This document shows, piece after piece, positions 16,940-24,479 of a stretch of 38,992 nucleotides of DNA (within the stretch, counting starts at the first letter, position 1; every line of letters begins with the position of its first letter). The position numbers and the translations under genes are program-made. The notes under the pieces were generated by a model. The model ran no database searches and was not told where the DNA came from. It worked only from the letters and a program-made list of their open reading frames with translations. Source of the stretch: Acidimicrobiia bacterium (GTDB taxonomy: Bacteria; Actinomycetota; Acidimicrobiia; Spongiisociales; UBA5794); contig JANTHO010000020.1 in assembly GCA_024762335.1 (NCBI GenBank), positions 1 through 38,992 of the forward strand. The letters run 5' to 3'.

Positions 16940-17654
16940 GGTCGAGGGGTACCACGCAGTCGTCGCCGCCGTCGAAGCGGGGCGGGCGCGCACCGTTCGT
17001 ATCGAACGCCGTCGTCTCAATCGCGACGAATACACGCAACTCGCCGACAGCGCCAGAGACGCAGGTGCCCGCGTCGAATACGTGCAGGACGTCCGGCCCG
17101 AGGCGATGACCTCAGCGCCGCAGGGCGTTGTTGCAGAGTGCCGTCCCAAAGGGGTGATGTCACTCGAAGCGGCCGTGGAGGCCACGGACCCGGCAGCGTT
17201 GCTCGTTTTCGATCATCTCGAGGATCAGCGGAACCTCGGGGCAGCCGTGCGTTCGGCCGTCGCTGCCGGGTTCAAGGCGATCGTGGTCCCGAAGCGTCGG
17301 ACGGCACCCATCGGAGCAGCGGCATTCAAAGCTGCCGCCGGAACGCTCGAACGAGTTGGCCTCGTAGAAGTTTCGTCGATTCCCGATGCCCTCCGGCGGT
17401 TGGAAAAACTTCGCGTCTGGACGGTCGGCCTGGATGGCTCCGGCGACCGATCGCTATTCGGCTTCGACCTGCTCGCCGAACCCGTGGCAATCGTTGTCGG
17501 AGCCGAAGGGAAAGGGCTCCACCGGCTCACCGCAGAACGGTGCGACGCAATCGTGCGGATCCCCCACGCAGGCCCGGTCGAGAGCTTGAACGCATCGGTG
17601 GCGACTGCTCTCGCAGTATTCGAAGTCTCCAGGGCCCGCGGTTGGGTATCCTGA
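16914..17654 (+). CDS. rlmB: SpoU-family rRNA methyltransferase RlmB-like
   Basis: A 246-residue SPOUT methyltransferase, probably RlmB (23S rRNA Gm2251 2'-O-methylation). The N-terminal substrate-binding domain begins with GYHAVVAAVEAG. The SpoU motifs are NLGAAVRSAVAAGF, IVVGAEGKGLHRLT and IPHAGPVESLNASVATALAVFE, which together form the trefoil-knot SAM site. ATG 16914 overlaps the cysS end by 26 nt, with GGAGG at 16900-16904. The cysS-rlmB pairing is standard in actinobacteria. The exact RNA target is inferred from the family. Confidence 0.92.
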   Translation: MARAGIGDRVEGYHAVVAAVEAGRARTVRIERRRLNRDEYTQLADSARDAGARVEYVQDVRPEAMTSAPQGVVAECRPKGVMSLEAAVEATDPAALLVFDHLEDQRNLGAAVRSAVAAGFKAIVVPKRRTAPIGAAAFKAAAGTLERVGLVEVSSIPDALRRLEKLRVWTVGLDGSGDRSLFGFDLLAEPVAIVVGAEGKGLHRLTAERCDAIVRIPHAGPVESLNASVATALAVFEVSRARGWVS

Positions 17655-17661
17655 CGCCCAC

Positions 17662-17737
17662 GCCGGGTTAGCTCAGCTGGCAGAGCATCTCTCTTGTAAA
17701 GAGAAGGTCATCGGTTCGAATCCGATACCCGGCTCCA
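17662..17737 (+). tRNA. tRNA-Thr (anticodon TGT)
   Basis: A 76-nt cloverleaf: acceptor GCCGGGT pairs with ACCCGGC (17727-17733), the D-loop holds TAGCTCAGCTGGCAGAGC, the anticodon stem TCTCT/AGAGA encloses CTTGTAA (anticodon TGT, reads ACA), and the T-loop is GGTTCGAATCC. The 3' CCA is encoded. A TATCCT at 17647-17652, overlapping the rlmB stop, is a plausible own promoter. Confidence 0.97.
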
Positions 17738-17982
17738 CCCTCGCCATGGTCGCCTCGGGCCGGAGGATCGTGAGGCTGCAGCCTGCGGATGCTTGACCTG
17801 GATCGCGATCACATTTGCCCACAACTCTGGACCGAACGTGTTCGGGTGGTGCGCGTCAATACGGAGCATGCTCTCGCAGCAGCCTCGGTGCACCGTTTGC
17901 GGCCATCTACCGACGATGTGCCCTATCGCAACCCTGCCGGATGGTTCAGGATCAATGATGGACCAATACCCGAGGAGGGTCT
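17738..17982. other. 245-nt intergenic stretch
   Basis: No convincing gene. A 65-codon frame at 17789 has no family features or Shine-Dalgarno. The inverted repeat CCGAAC-GT-GTTCGG near 17832-17845 is the only clear structure; its 2-nt spacer is too short for the CGAAC-N4-GTTCG LexA box. Confidence 0.4.
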
Positions 17983-18219
17983 GTGAACTACGTCGTGAAT
18001 CTGCATGTCGACGTCAACGACGACAAGGCGGTCGCCGTTGCAACGATGGAGTGCCCGTCCGGCACGTTCAGCGGAGAGGGCTTGGCGAAGATCGGTCGGA
18101 CCGACATCAAGGGGCACACCGCAGGTGACCTCGCTGCGGCCCGCGCGCTTCGGGCCGTCGAGGCGCAACTGATGGAGCACGTCCACGAGCGCATCGATCG
18201 GTGCACCGACGACGACTGA
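17983..18219 (+). CDS. DUF1876-like small protein
   Basis: A 78-residue acidic protein. The pattern (N-terminal beta strands NYVVNLHVDV, a GEGLAKIGRTD turn, then the helix GDLAAARALRAVEAQLMEHV) resembles DUF1876/Rv2632c-type actinobacterial proteins, whose domain is dsRBD-like and whose function is unknown. The GTG start at 17983 has a strong Shine-Dalgarno GAGGAGG at 17972-17978. It lies ahead of the DUF3263 gene. Family call by eye, moderate. Confidence 0.6.
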   Translation: MNYVVNLHVDVNDDKAVAVATMECPSGTFSGEGLAKIGRTDIKGHTAGDLAAARALRAVEAQLMEHVHERIDRCTDDD

Positions 18220-18288
18220 AGCGTTGGCCGACTCGCACTGTCGGCATTGACGACGCACTGAGGGGCACAGACCGCGAAATCCGCCTTT

Positions 18289-18311
18289 CTGTCACACCCC
18301 CTCGATACGCT
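18289..18311 (+). promoter_or_regulatory. DUF3263 gene promoter with TGTCA-type element
   Basis: CTGTCACAC (18289-18297), 8 nt, then TACGCT (18306-18311), which ends 6 nt before ATG 18318. It matches the radA promoter element in sequence and spacing, including three bases upstream (TTTCTGTCACA in both). Confidence 0.5.
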
Positions 18312-18317
18312 TCGCGC

Positions 18318-18563
18318 ATGATGCCCGAAAGGGACCGGAAGGTTCTCGATTTTGAGGGCTCGTGGTGGCTGTTCCCCGGACCGAAAGACCGGGCGATCCG
18401 CGAGTACCTGCAGATGAGCGCAGCCCGCTACTACGAAGCGGTTCGGCGTCTCATCGATGATGACGATGCCCTCACATACGCGCCGCTCACCATCCGGCGG
18501 CTTCGCCGAATGCGCAGTGAACGTCTCGCACAGATCGCTCGACGCACTGGGACCGTCCGTTGA
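18318..18563 (+). CDS. DUF3263 domain protein (small helix-turn-helix-like)
   Basis: An 81-residue protein (or 80 from the second ATG) matching the actinobacterial DUF3263 pattern: RDRKVLDFEGSWWLFPGPKDRAIREYLQMSAARYYEAVRRLIDD, ending in a basic RRLRRMRSERL helix. The region from about 8 to 50 looks like a helix-turn-helix of sigma-factor region 4 type (AIREYLQMSAARYYEAV), so DNA binding is likely but unproven. The TTG start of the transporter gene overlaps its stop, so the two are co-transcribed. Its promoter shares the TGTCA element with radA. Confidence 0.8.
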   Translation: MMPERDRKVLDFEGSWWLFPGPKDRAIREYLQMSAARYYEAVRRLIDDDDALTYAPLTIRRLRRMRSERLAQIARRTGTVR

Positions 18564-19777
18564 CGGGTAACTCGAAGCCGCCCCGTGTGAGCGAGGAGTT
18601 CGATGCGCTCGCGCGCCGGATCGGAATCTATTCGTGGGCGACGATCGGCGCCCTGATCCTGATCGTCGTCGGAGCCTACGTGCTCATCGAGGGGCGGGTC
18701 ATCTTCGCTCCGCTCTTCGTCGCACTCATCGTCGTGTTCGTGCTCAACCCGGTCGTCACGGCACTTCAGAACCGCGGTGTTCACCGGATCGTCGGTGCCG
18801 CATTGGGCTTCCTCAGCATCCTGGCCGGTCTCGTCGTCCTCGGACTCATCGTCGTCCCCAGCATCGTGGATCAGGCTCGCGGGTTCGCAGCGGAGTTCCC
18901 GACGCTCTACGACCGGCTCGTCGAGCAAACGATCTCGCTCGGACAGCGGTTCGGCCTCGACGGATCGATCTGGTCGTACGACGAGATTCTCGGCTACCTC
19001 AACGACCCCGGGAACCAGGACACGATCCTCTCGGTCGTCTTCGCTCAGATCGGGACGTTGACGAGCGGCATCTTCGAGTTCGTCCTCGTGTTCATCCTCG
19101 GTCCGGCCGTTGCCTTCTATCTCCTGATCGATCTCCCCAACGTGCAGCGGCGGCTGCTCGAACTCGTTCCCGAGCAGAACCGCACCGAAGTGGCATACGT
19201 CGGTCGCCGTCTCAATACCGCCGTCGGTGGGTTCCTGCGCGGTCAACTCTTCGTGGCGATCATCGTCGGAATCATGCTGAGTATCGGATACCGCATCATC
19301 GACCTTCCGTTCTGGCTGCTGATCGGGATGATCGGTGGTCTGCTGAACGTCGTTCCGTTCCTCGGACCGTGGGTGGGCGGCATTCTCGGTGTCCTCGTCG
19401 CGTTGACGACGACCGACATCACGACCGCATTCTGGGCGGTGGTCGTTGCGGTGGTCGTGCAACAGATCGACAACAACTTCGTGAGCCCGAGCGTCCTGCG
19501 GGCAACCGTCCGACTGCACCCCGCCGTAACGTTGCTCGTCCTCGTTCTCGCCGGTGCGATCGCCGGTTTCTGGGGGATCGTGATCGCCGTGCCGTTGACG
19601 GCCGCACTCAAGATCACCGGCGGCTACTGGTGGCGCACCCGAATACTCCATCAGAGCCCTCATCTGGCCGCCGAGTCGATGTTCATCGAGCCACCTCAAC
19701 GGAAGTTCTGGACCCGTGAGATCGATGTCGTTTCCGTGCCTCCCGCCGATTCGACGCAGGAGTCCGACGATGCGTAG
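18560..19777 (+). CDS. AI-2E family transporter-type membrane protein
   Basis: A 405-residue polytopic protein of the AI-2E/PerM permease family. Two N-terminal helices (SWATIGALILIVVGAYVLI, APLFVALIVVFVLNPVV), a third (LGFLSILAGLVVLGLIVVPSI), a soluble loop (about 115-160), then a C-terminal helical bundle including FLRGQLFVAIIVGIMLSIGY, LIGMIGGLLNVVPFLGPWVG and QQIDNNFVSPSVL match the family. Members differ in substrate (AI-2 efflux, ion antiport), so none is claimed. The TTG at 18560 overlaps the preceding stop (TTGA). The cytoplasmic C-terminal tail is acidic. Confidence 0.88.
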   Translation: MTGNSKPPRVSEEFDALARRIGIYSWATIGALILIVVGAYVLIEGRVIFAPLFVALIVVFVLNPVVTALQNRGVHRIVGAALGFLSILAGLVVLGLIVVPSIVDQARGFAAEFPTLYDRLVEQTISLGQRFGLDGSIWSYDEILGYLNDPGNQDTILSVVFAQIGTLTSGIFEFVLVFILGPAVAFYLLIDLPNVQRRLLELVPEQNRTEVAYVGRRLNTAVGGFLRGQLFVAIIVGIMLSIGYRIIDLPFWLLIGMIGGLLNVVPFLGPWVGGILGVLVALTTTDITTAFWAVVVAVVVQQIDNNFVSPSVLRATVRLHPAVTLLVLVLAGAIAGFWGIVIAVPLTAALKITGGYWWRTRILHQSPHLAAESMFIEPPQRKFWTREIDVVSVPPADSTQESDDA

Positions 19778-19809
19778 CCGACGGCGTCGGGCCGCGCTCT
19801 GAGTCGACC

Positions 19810-20739
19810 ATGATCATCGACGTCGTCTCCGGTGTCCTGCTCGTTCTTCTCGTCATTCGCGGCTGGGTTCGAGGACTCGTTCGCGAAGCCATCGACGTCG
19901 GAACTCTCGTTCTTGGTGCCGTGCTCGCATTCCGCCTCGCTCCACTCGCCGGCAGGGCGCTCACCGGGGTCTTCGGCGTATCCCCTGATCTTGCCCGACT
20001 GATCGGCGGGATCGTTCTGTTCGTCGGCATCGCGATCGGTGCAGGGATCGTCGGTTCCCTGATCCACGGGACGATCAAGCATCTGCCGGGATTGACCACG
20101 CTCAATCGAATCGGTGGGGCCGCACTCGGTGCCGTCTACGCCGCCGTTCTCGTCGTGATTGCGGTGACTCTGTTGTCCGCTGCACCGGTGCCGTCTTCGT
20201 GGACTTCCCAGATGGATGAGTCCAGAGTGGTGGCCGCCGTCGTCCGCCCGGAGGGCCCGGCGCAGCGAGCTGTGGGTATCGTCACGGGTGACCGGGCACT
20301 GCAATCGATGATCTGGATTCGGGGTGTTGTGGACGGATGGGTGATCGATCCCCGGGTCACCGATATCACGATGCCGGGCACCGGCGACAGTGTTCATGCG
20401 TCCGCGACCGACGCGGCGTCGCTATACGAAGCGATCAACAATGGTCGGGACTCGGCCGGCCTCGCTCCGCTCGAGTGGTCCGAACCGATGAGCCTCGTTG
20501 CCGTTACGAGGGCGTCGACGGTCTACCGGACCGGGTCGTTCGTCGCAGTCGTGCCGATCGAAGATCGCCTCGACGCTGCGGATATCGAGTACGACAGGGC
20601 AGATGAGTATCTGATTCTTGCCCCCAGTGTCGACGGCCTCGCCGACGCGGCAGGGATAGGAGAGGGCTTCACCTCTGTCGGTGTGGGGGTTGTCGACGGG
20701 CCCTATGGACTCATCGGCGTTGTGGTGTTGAGCACCTGA
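19810..20739 (+). CDS. CvpA-type membrane domain fused to a CAP/SCP-like domain
   Basis: A 309-residue protein with two parts. Residues 1 to about 130 are a CvpA (colicin V production) four-helix membrane domain: VVSGVLLVLLVIRGWVRGLVREAIDV, a helix after APLAGRALTG, GGIVLFVGIAIGAGIVGSLIHG and LNRIGGAALGAVYAAVLVVIAV. Residues about 200-309 resemble an extracytoplasmic CAP/SCP (YkwD-like) domain: SLYEAINNGRDSAGLAPLEW, VAVTRASTVYRTG and a final strand GVGVVDGPYGLIGVVVL. The CAP His that normally follows the 'fsH' position is not seen (TGSFVAVVP), so it may bind rather than cut. Start ATG has no clear Shine-Dalgarno. Function unknown. Confidence 0.75.
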   Translation: MIIDVVSGVLLVLLVIRGWVRGLVREAIDVGTLVLGAVLAFRLAPLAGRALTGVFGVSPDLARLIGGIVLFVGIAIGAGIVGSLIHGTIKHLPGLTTLNRIGGAALGAVYAAVLVVIAVTLLSAAPVPSSWTSQMDESRVVAAVVRPEGPAQRAVGIVTGDRALQSMIWIRGVVDGWVIDPRVTDITMPGTGDSVHASATDAASLYEAINNGRDSAGLAPLEWSEPMSLVAVTRASTVYRTGSFVAVVPIEDRLDAADIEYDRADEYLILAPSVDGLADAAGIGEGFTSVGVGVVDGPYGLIGVVVLST

Positions 20740-20768
20740 GTAGCCGGGAGCGATCCGACGACGGACGC

Positions 20769-20802
20769 GCTTGCGGGCGGCCGAGGACGACCGCCCGCAA
20801 GC
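20769..20802. terminator. Bidirectional terminator hairpin
   Basis: A perfect 12-bp stem (20769-20780 with 20791-20802) with a 10-nt loop sits midway in the 71-nt gap between the convergent CvpA-CAP and LppM-like genes. There is no T-run on either side. Confidence 0.7.
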
Positions 20803-20810
20803 AACGCCTG

Positions 20811-21731
20811 TTAGCTGTTGTCGTTTGATCCTTCGTCCGACGTCTCAGGCTTCTCTGACGTTTCGGACTCATCCGGCGTTTCCGATTCGCTCCGGTCGGA
20901 GTCGCCGTCCGATGATTCAGCCGCCTCGGGTTCGTCTCCGGCCGGTTCTTCGGCGGGGTCCGGCGCCGCAACCGCTTCGTCCACTCCAAGCGCTACGACA
21001 GCAGGCTCCGGATACTGGGCGGCGGCGTCGTTCACGGCCTCGCGCTGTTGGCGCCGTCCGATGATCACCGCGGCGATGATCGCGATCACTCCGACGATGA
21101 GCACGACACCGAGCACGATCCAGAGCCACCACAGGCTGCTGCCGCCGAACTCGGAGACGGCGTGGACCTCTTTCGTGCCGCCGAGGATCGGCAGATCCCA
21201 GCGGAGGCGCCCGTCGGGGAGCACCTCGTCCGCGTTGTGTTCAACGACGTTGCCGGGCATCGAAAGGATGAAGTTCGACGAGAAGATGTCGTCGGTGATC
21301 GTCGAAGGATCGATTGGGAGATCGCCCGCGTCTTGCTCCGGCGCCGAGATGGTCGCCGTGAGTTCCGCGGTCTTGTCATCCATGTCGAACGAGAAGTCGG
21401 TGAACGGCCCGTCCGAGTTCGTCTCGCCGGTCAGGTCGCCCAGGATCTCATCGATGTCGGTGAAGTCCTTTCGCACACCGGTGTACGTCATGTCGCCTTC
21501 GGTGCGTGTCGTAGCCTCGCCGCCCTCGGCGGCGAGATTCACTTCCGCAAGAAGATCCTCGGTACTCCCGCCGCTCGACTCGATGAGATTCCTGAACTCA
21601 TCGTCGAGTCCGAACTCGAACGTCGCTGAACCGGATCGATCCTGGTTGATATCGACGAGAACGTTCACCTCGGCGCGGCATGCAACGGCGAGGAGAGCGA
21701 TGCCCGCTACGACGAGCAACAATTTCTTCAT
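20811..21731 (-). CDS. LppM-like lipoprotein with C-terminal TM and acidic tail
   Basis: A 306-residue predicted lipoprotein: signal peptide MKKLLLVVAGIALLAVAC with the lipobox Cys at 18, then a beta-rich domain resembling the actinobacterial LppM (Rv2171) family (AEVNVLVDINQDRSGSATFEFGLDDEF). A transmembrane helix (WLWIVLGVVLIVGVIAIIAAVIIG) follows near residue 215-240, and then a very acidic Ser/Glu/Asp-rich tail of about 50 residues. The start at 21731 is chosen for the signal peptide; the frame extends further upstream without support. LppM in mycobacteria affects lipoglycan and phagosome traffic; that role is not assumed here. Confidence 0.8.
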   Translation of the reverse strand: MKKLLLVVAGIALLAVACRAEVNVLVDINQDRSGSATFEFGLDDEFRNLIESSGGSTEDLLAEVNLAAEGGEATTRTEGDMTYTGVRKDFTDIDEILGDLTGETNSDGPFTDFSFDMDDKTAELTATISAPEQDAGDLPIDPSTITDDIFSSNFILSMPGNVVEHNADEVLPDGRLRWDLPILGGTKEVHAVSEFGGSSLWWLWIVLGVVLIVGVIAIIAAVIIGRRQQREAVNDAAAQYPEPAVVALGVDEAVAAPDPAEEPAGDEPEAAESSDGDSDRSESETPDESETSEKPETSDEGSNDNS

Positions 21732-21807
21732 GGGGCCCCCAGAGGGTCGCTGTGTTGGGTGACGATGGTAGACGGATCCGGTCCGGTGCAGGCATATCCT
21801 GGTGCCC

Positions 21808-22563
21808 ATGGTTCCAGAAGCCCGGCAACTTCACGCAGCCCTCGTCTCTGCATTTCCGGCGTATACGACCAGGGTGTTCGCCGAACGGGGCTACCCGCTG
21901 GATCGACGATCGGTCGAAACGATCGAGCGAGCGGCGACAATGCTCGATTCGATGCTCACCGTCGAACTCGAACGACCGTTTCGCGAACAGCAGAGAAGCC
22001 CGCTGCAACTCTTCCGGGAGGCTCTTTCTGTCGTGGGTGAGGCGCTCAGCGACGGCGGTATCGATGTGGCGGGAGCGGACGTTGCCGTTGCTGGATCTGA
22101 TCCTTACGGGCTCGCACCGGGGTCATCGAGCGTGCTCGGTCCTGAGGCGCACGAGGCCCATGTTGCCTGGGGGGTCGCCAAAGCAGCAGCCTTCACCAGA
22201 CAGACAGCGACGAAGCAGGTGGAGCGTTCGGTCGTCGTCGTGGCATCGGATCGGAGGGAACGGGAATCGATCGTCGACGCCATCCGGGAGCGGGGTCTGC
22301 CGTGTCGCGCCGAGCGGAACCCCGCGGGCGTGGTGGCAGCGCTCGAAGAAGGGGCGGTCCTTGCGGCGGCCGTGGATCTGTCCCACCGGTCCGGCAGGGA
22401 GATCATCTCCCGGCTCGTGGCAGCGGGGATCTCCACGGTCGTCTACGGTGACGCGGTCGATGATCTCGCCGCGACGGGGCTGCTCGCGCAGGGGGTGCAC
22501 ACGGTGGTCGAGCGTGGGCGCTTCCTCTCCGATCCGGCAGAGTTCCTCCCGACCCTCGCGTAG
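21808..22563 (+). CDS. Conserved-looking protein with receiver-like C-terminal domain
   Basis: A 251-residue protein of unrecognised family. Residues 1 to about 75 look helical (EARQLHAALVSAFPAYTTRVFAERGYPLD). The C-terminal half (about 140-251) alternates strands and helices in the order of a response-regulator receiver: SVVVVASDRRERESIVDAI, then LAAAVDLSHRSGREIISRL, STVVYGD and VHTVVERGRFL. The strand-3 Asp (AAAVDLS) could stand at the phosphorylation site, but the acidic pair at the start is replaced by SDRRE, so a phosphorylation-independent pseudo-receiver is possible. ATG 21808 follows TATCCT (21795-21800) by 7 nt, a leaderless layout; an in-frame GTG lies 2 codons earlier. Confidence 0.65.
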   Translation: MVPEARQLHAALVSAFPAYTTRVFAERGYPLDRRSVETIERAATMLDSMLTVELERPFREQQRSPLQLFREALSVVGEALSDGGIDVAGADVAVAGSDPYGLAPGSSSVLGPEAHEAHVAWGVAKAAAFTRQTATKQVERSVVVVASDRRERESIVDAIRERGLPCRAERNPAGVVAALEEGAVLAAAVDLSHRSGREIISRLVAAGISTVVYGDAVDDLAATGLLAQGVHTVVERGRFLSDPAEFLPTLA

Positions 22564-22634
22564 ACGCCGACGGGTCCGCCGTTGCGCGCTCGAGCACCGG
22601 TCAAGACAATACGTTCTGACGGGCGGCGGACTCA
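22564..22634. other. Convergent intergenic gap with weak inverted repeat
   Basis: GTCCGCCG (22574-22581) can pair with CGGCGGAC (22624-22631), but the 42-nt loop makes it a weak terminator candidate, and the right arm reaches the end of the merR gene. Confidence 0.3.
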
Positions 22635-23384
22635 GTCGCGGTAGCGGGCGGCAATCGATGCCGACAGGAACTCCGCCAGACCGGCACCGGCCTTGTCGAT
22701 GTTCTCGCGAAAACGCGGATCGGATGCGTACATCGCTCCCAGGCCCGCGTGGATGTCCGGCGTGCACTCGTAGAACCATCGGGTGATGAGAGAGCGGTGG
22801 GCGTCCACGAGCTGGGCAGCTTCGTCCGACTCTGCCCCGATCCCCGCATCCATCAGCGCCAGGAAACGGTCGTCGAGGTTGGAGGCCTCAGCCCGGTACC
22901 GCTTCCAGTCGTCGGTGGTGTACGAGGAGGTTCTACGGACCGACTCGTCGTACGTCGGTGTTCCCCCCCAACGGTCCTTCGCTTCGTCGGCGAACTCCTC
23001 GGGATCGAAATCGCCGAACGCCTCGAGTCGTTGTTCCGGTGTCATATGGAGTCCTTTCTTCCGTGCCTCGATCGTTGAATCCAGGTTCGCCGCGATGCGG
23101 TCCAGTCGGTCGAGGCGCTCTCGGATCCTCCGCTGTGCCTCTGCGAGCACCTCGATGTCGTTCGTTGCATCGATCGCCCGTGCGATCTCATCGAGACCGA
23201 GGCCGAGTTCCCGGTAGGCGAGAATCTGTTGCAGTCGCTCGATGTCTGTCTCGTCGTAGCTGCGGTAGCCGTTCGTAGCCCGCCCGGATGGGGTGAGCAG
23301 GCCGATGTCGTCGTAGTGGTGGAGTGTGCGCACGGTGATCCCGGCCAATCGGGCGACACGGCCGACCGTGAATGCTGTCGTCAT
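22632..23384 (-). CDS. MerR-family regulator with TipAS drug-binding-type domain
   Basis: A 250-residue TipAL-like activator. The MerR winged helix-turn-helix is at the N-terminus (FTVGRVARLAGITVRTLHHYDDIGLL, then NGYRSYDETDIERLQQI), followed by a long dimerisation coiled coil (about 75-110, AEAQRRIRERLDRLDRIAANL). The C-terminal domain (about 118-250) is TipAS-like: TPEQRLEAFGDFDPEEFADEAKDRWG and RWFYECTPDIHAGLGAMYASDPRF. TipAS proteins bind thiopeptide and other cyclic antibiotics. ATG 23384 is chosen because a MerR-type promoter ends 6 nt upstream; an in-frame start 6 codons earlier lies within it. It probably regulates itself; no obvious efflux gene sits beside it. Confidence 0.92.
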   Translation of the reverse strand: MTTAFTVGRVARLAGITVRTLHHYDDIGLLTPSGRATNGYRSYDETDIERLQQILAYRELGLGLDEIARAIDATNDIEVLAEAQRRIRERLDRLDRIAANLDSTIEARKKGLHMTPEQRLEAFGDFDPEEFADEAKDRWGGTPTYDESVRRTSSYTTDDWKRYRAEASNLDDRFLALMDAGIGAESDEAAQLVDAHRSLITRWFYECTPDIHAGLGAMYASDPRFRENIDKAGAGLAEFLSASIAARYRD

Positions 23385-23390
23385 GCACTC

Positions 23391-23421
23391 AAGGTAGACC
23401 ATCCCGTCGCGTGAGGGTCAA
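23391..23421 (-). promoter_or_regulatory. merR promoter with 19-bp spacer and dyad operator
   Basis: On the minus strand TTGACC (23421-23416) and TACCTT (23396-23391) are 19 bp apart, the over-long spacer typical of MerR-activated promoters. The spacer is covered by the imperfect dyad GACCCTCACG-CGA-CGGGATGGTC (23419-23397; 8 of 10 positions match between arms). Confidence 0.8.
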
Positions 23422-23485
23422 GGACTTCTGAGCCGTCGCTGTAGATGCCGGGTGATTCATCGTCGAACGGTCACGGTGAGCGGGG

Positions 23486-24427
23486 TCAGGTGTGGCCGCC
23501 CCGGCCTGCCGATCGTGCCTTGGTGATGCTGATGGCGATCAAGACCAGCGCAACACCCGTTGCGAACAGGGCAACCGGCGCACCGAGCGACTCGCCGAAC
23601 ACGGCGAACACGAACTGTGGGGTGAATATGAGCACCATGACGCCGCCGATCGCGAGCATGAGGTCGTCGTGTAGCCGGACGGCGTAGACGATCATCGCCG
23701 CGGCGGTGGCGACCGCGATGGCCGAGCCGATGGCCGACCCGTCGACCGACAGCGTCTGCGATCCGACTGCGAGTCCGGCCGCGCCGAGCACCATCGCCGT
23801 CGTGTGCGGAGCGATCCGCTTGAAGTGCCCCGATGCGAATACCGCCGCGCCGAGGATCCAGATCACCGACCCGATGAGGTACGGCGAGCCGTCCGGGTAG
23901 ACGACCGATGTGGCGCTGACCAATGTGATCAGGATGCCTCCGGTGAGAGCGATGAGTTCGAGGGAATGCCGTCGGATCGTCCACAGAGCGGCCGCGACGA
24001 TGGTCACGGCTACACCGACCGCGACGCCGTCCGACGCTTCGTCGATTCCAATCACTTCAGACGAGAACAGGCCCGCGAATGCTCCGACGGCAACCACCGC
24101 ACCGAACCACAGCACGTCCGTGAGACGCTGGAGAGCCGCAGCCTCCCGAGCACGGAGCGCCCACCCGGCGGCGAACATGGCGACGGCGAGGATCGCGATG
24201 AGCGAGAGTCTTCCCGCGGTCGAAATGTCGGTCCAGACATTCTGGGCGATGACGAAGCCTGCTCCGACCGCGAGGGCGGCCCCAACGTAGCCGAGTCCCT
24301 CGGCGAGGAGTCCCGGACTCGCGTGTTCGGCGGAGTCCTCGAACTCGACGATCGCTTCGGCTTCGACGCTGCTGATCAGCCCGGCCTCAACCCATCGGTC
24401 GATGTCGTGGCGCAGTCGTGTGTGCAT
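23486..24427 (-). CDS. DUF2157-like polytopic membrane protein
   Basis: A 313-residue membrane protein. A short soluble N-terminus (MHTRLRHDIDRWVEAGLISSVEAEAIVEFED) carries the W-x3-GLIs-x2-x2 helix typical of DUF2157 proteins, followed by about nine to ten hydrophobic helices, many Gly/Ala-rich, to the C-terminus. The start ATG has a good Shine-Dalgarno (GGAGG) upstream on the minus strand. Function unknown; the family is widespread and uncharacterised. The repeat-solenoid gene lies upstream on the same strand, 53 nt away, and may or may not be co-transcribed. Confidence 0.75.
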   Translation of the reverse strand: MHTRLRHDIDRWVEAGLISSVEAEAIVEFEDSAEHASPGLLAEGLGYVGAALAVGAGFVIAQNVWTDISTAGRLSLIAILAVAMFAAGWALRAREAAALQRLTDVLWFGAVVAVGAFAGLFSSEVIGIDEASDGVAVGVAVTIVAAALWTIRRHSLELIALTGGILITLVSATSVVYPDGSPYLIGSVIWILGAAVFASGHFKRIAPHTTAMVLGAAGLAVGSQTLSVDGSAIGSAIAVATAAAMIVYAVRLHDDLMLAIGGVMVLIFTPQFVFAVFGESLGAPVALFATGVALVLIAISITKARSAGRGGHT

Positions 24428-24479
24428 GACACACCTCCAGCCCTATCACTACTCCATCAACCGGCCGGTGACAAGGGTC

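Noticed and set aside
17832-17845. CCGAACGTGTTCGG as an SOS (LexA) box
   Set aside because: Spacer between the half sites is 2 nt, whereas the CGAAC/GTTCG box needs 4; no gene starts close by.
17789-17986. 65-codon frame after tRNA-Thr
   Set aside because: No Shine-Dalgarno, no -10 at leaderless distance and no family features.
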